Shown one piece after another: positions 62,533-64,000 of a stretch of DNA of 64,000 nucleotides (position 1 is its first letter; each line of letters starts with the position of its first letter). Under the pieces are notes generated by a model, which searched no databases, was not told the origin of the DNA, and saw only the letters and a list, made by a program, of their open reading frames with translations. The translations under genes and the position numbers were made by a program. The DNA lies in assembly GCF_026616895.1 (NCBI RefSeq), contig NZ_JANYME010000007.1, forward strand, positions 1-64,000. Reading direction: 5' to 3'. Source of the stretch: Campylobacter sp. MG1. Lineage in GTDB: Bacteria; Campylobacterota; Campylobacteria; Campylobacterales; Campylobacteraceae.

Positions 62533-64000
62533 TTGTAAGGTTATTCATCACTCTAAAAATCGTCTTAGAATTAGGCTAAATACGCTTAATAATCTAAGCG
62601 ATAATCATTTATTAGTAAGTGAGTTTAATCTTAATTTTTCTGGTGTTTTTGTAAGTGTTAATAATGCTTCAAAAAGCTTAGTTTTTACAAGTTCAAAAGA
62701 AATTGATAATAATTTAGCTCAAAAAATATTAGATTTTTTTAGCACTTATGAAATTAAGCAATTAAAAAAAGCAAAAGAAACTCCAAGTAAGGCTATGATT
62801 TATTCATCTATTTTAGCTTTAGCAAATAGCTATAAAACAAGCCCTATTTATGATGGTTTTGTTTCTAGCGCAACTGCATTGCCTTTATTAAAAGAAGGAA
62901 CTTTAGAACTTATTGAAAATGGCTTAACTTCAAAAGTATTAGAAGCAGCAGCAGTAGGAGTTTCTTTATATAGAAAAGATTATAAGGCAGCAAATAGCAC
63001 TAATTTAATGCTAAATATTGGCGAATATATTGAAGAAAGCGTAGTGGCAAAAAGTGATGATTTGATAAAAGAACTAGCAAAACCACAAATAACTCACGCT
63101 TGGGTAGAAGTTAATCAAGAGCTTGTTAAAAAAAGTGCGAAAGATTTGGTAGTAGGGGATATTGTAGTGGTATCTCAAGGAGATAATATAGCAGTTGATG
63201 GTTATATTGTTGATGGGATTGCTAGTATTAATCAAGTTTCTATGACAGGAGAAGCCCAAGCAGTTACTAAAAGTCGTGGAGATAGGGTTTTAAGTGGAAC
63301 CGTGGTAGTTGAAGGTCGTATTAAAATATGGGCTGAAAGTGTTGGAGAAAATACGTCAACGGCTAAGATTTTACATTATATGAAAGATTGCTTAGAAGAA
63401 AAATCAAAAATAGGGCAAAAAGCTTATAAATTAGCAGATAGTTTAGTGCCTGTTACTTTAGGACTTGCTGGACTTGCATATTTATATAAAGGAAGTGCAG
63501 CGATGGCTAGTGTGCTTCAGGCTGATTATTCTTGTGCTTTAAAACTAGCAACTCCTGTGGCATTTAAAAGTGCTATTTCTTATGCAGGAAGAAGACAGAT
63601 ATTGCTTAAAGGTAGCACTGCTTTAGAGAATTTAAGCTCGGTTGATACTTTTGTATTTGATAAAACAGGTACATTAACTTATGGAGATTTAAAAGTTGAA
63701 AGCGTTCATGTGTTTAGCCCAAAATATGATGAAAAATCATTGTTAAATTTAAGTGCAAGTGCTGAAGAGCATTATTTTCACCCTGTTGCAGAAGCTATAG
63801 TAAAGGCTGCTAAAGAGCGTGAATTTTCTCATATTAATCACGGAGAAGTGGAATTTATAGTAGCACACGGCGTTAAAACTAGTATTGATAATGAAGAAGT
63901 AATAATTGGCTCAAGGCACTTTTTAGAAGATGATGAAGGTGTTGATTTTTCTAGGGCTAATGCAAATATTAAAGAACTTTTAGCTAAAGGACTAACTCTT
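62507..64000 (+). CDS. P1B-type metal-transporting ATPase, partial (runs off the window)
   Basis: 498 residues are visible from ATG 62507 (MQKLQCKNNCKVIHHSKNRL), which overlaps the previous gene by 26 bases; the stop is beyond the window. Domains: HMA-like start with RLRIRL, weakly hydrophobic helices, actuator loop SMTGEAQAV near 246, membrane motif QADYSCALKLATP near 340-352, phosphorylation site DKTGTLT at 385, and HP motif EEHYFHPVAEA. The membrane metal motif, usually C-P-C or similar, reads Y-S-C with no Pro. The metal cannot be assigned; the Fur box and helical-bundle neighbour suggest iron, with Co, Mn or Zn possible. Confidence 0.88.
   Translation, partial: MQKLQCKNNCKVIHHSKNRLRIRLNTLNNLSDNHLLVSEFNLNFSGVFVSVNNASKSLVFTSSKEIDNNLAQKILDFFSTYEIKQLKKAKETPSKAMIYSSILALANSYKTSPIYDGFVSSATALPLLKEGTLELIENGLTSKVLEAAAVGVSLYRKDYKAANSTNLMLNIGEYIEESVVAKSDDLIKELAKPQITHAWVEVNQELVKKSAKDLVVGDIVVVSQGDNIAVDGYIVDGIASINQVSMTGEAQAVTKSRGDRVLSGTVVVEGRIKIWAESVGENTSTAKILHYMKDCLEEKSKIGQKAYKLADSLVPVTLGLAGLAYLYKGSAAMASVLQADYSCALKLATPVAFKSAISYAGRRQILLKGSTALENLSSVDTFVFDKTGTLTYGDLKVESVHVFSPKYDEKSLLNLSASAEEHYFHPVAEAIVKAAKEREFSHINHGEVEFIVAHGVKTSIDNEEVIIGSRHFLEDDEGVDFSRANANIKELLAKGLTL

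Overview
The window is a strongly AT-rich stretch of a Campylobacter-type chromosome (Campylobacterota). The evidence is the tight, overlapping gene packing, the futalosine menaquinone enzyme MqnE, the Mqo/DcuA/GltS metabolic set, poly(G) contingency tracts, and the block pyk-mqo-coaX-(bamB/yfgM-like)-gatC-cvpA-fur-lysS-glyA-DUF1882-SPOR-aroE. From memory, that block follows the order in C. jejuni, except for an extra pilT-type ATPase here. I see no tRNA, rRNA, CRISPR array or intact mobile element.

Layout. 1-2.4 kb is decayed DNA: a kilobase of AT-rich sequence with an orphan G9 tract, then frameshifted remnants of the Mu-like prophage portal (gp29) and head-morphogenesis (gpF/gp30) genes, then a broken Sel1-like gene. 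2.7-6 kb carries a frameshifted small lipoprotein and three unrecognised secreted or membrane proteins on the minus strand. 6.1-7.8 kb has a small exported peptide and gltS. 7.9-10.5 kb is an arsenic operon (arsP-arsC-acr3-arsR) with a palindromic operator. 10.6-13.6 kb has small genes, including a zinc-ribbon membrane protein behind a G10 promoter tract. 13.7-15.7 kb is an acidic-amino-acid symporter switched OFF by a G9 tract, overlapping an aspartate racemase. 15.9-22.6 kb is a dppA-dppA-dppBCDF peptide ABC operon. 22.7-28 kb has glmS, mqnE and a purine-salvage group.

28-32.8 kb is a zinc-uptake locus and the most striking part of the window. ZnuA carries a complete ZinT domain inside its histidine-rich loop. 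The next gene is a natural fusion resembling ZevA (DUF1007) and ZevB (NicO family). ZnuC and ZnuB follow. A divergent Zur-like regulator is separated from znuA by overlapping palindromes. Downstream are a di-heme peroxidase, an EAL protein, a diguanylate cyclase, a DUF3298 protein, ilvD and dcuA.

41.8-46.1 kb holds a second coding-phase-variable gene (cold-shock-like domain + YbjQ-like domain + membrane helices, OFF at G9), a creD-like gene, and a TraT lipoprotein gene whose -10 box abuts a G8 tract. 46.1-60.8 kb is mainly housekeeping.

60.9 kb to the end is an accessory metal operon: an HMA-like small protein, a helical possibly ferritin-like protein, two YtxH-like proteins, and a P1B-type ATPase with a proline-less YSC membrane motif that runs off the window. 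It lies behind a good match to a Fur box.

Two themes recur. G tracts act either inside coding frames (13.7 and 41.8 kb) or directly against a -10 hexamer (11.0, 46.1 and, decayed, 3.1 and 0.9 kb). Metal homeostasis is unusually prominent (As, Zn, and Fe or another metal).
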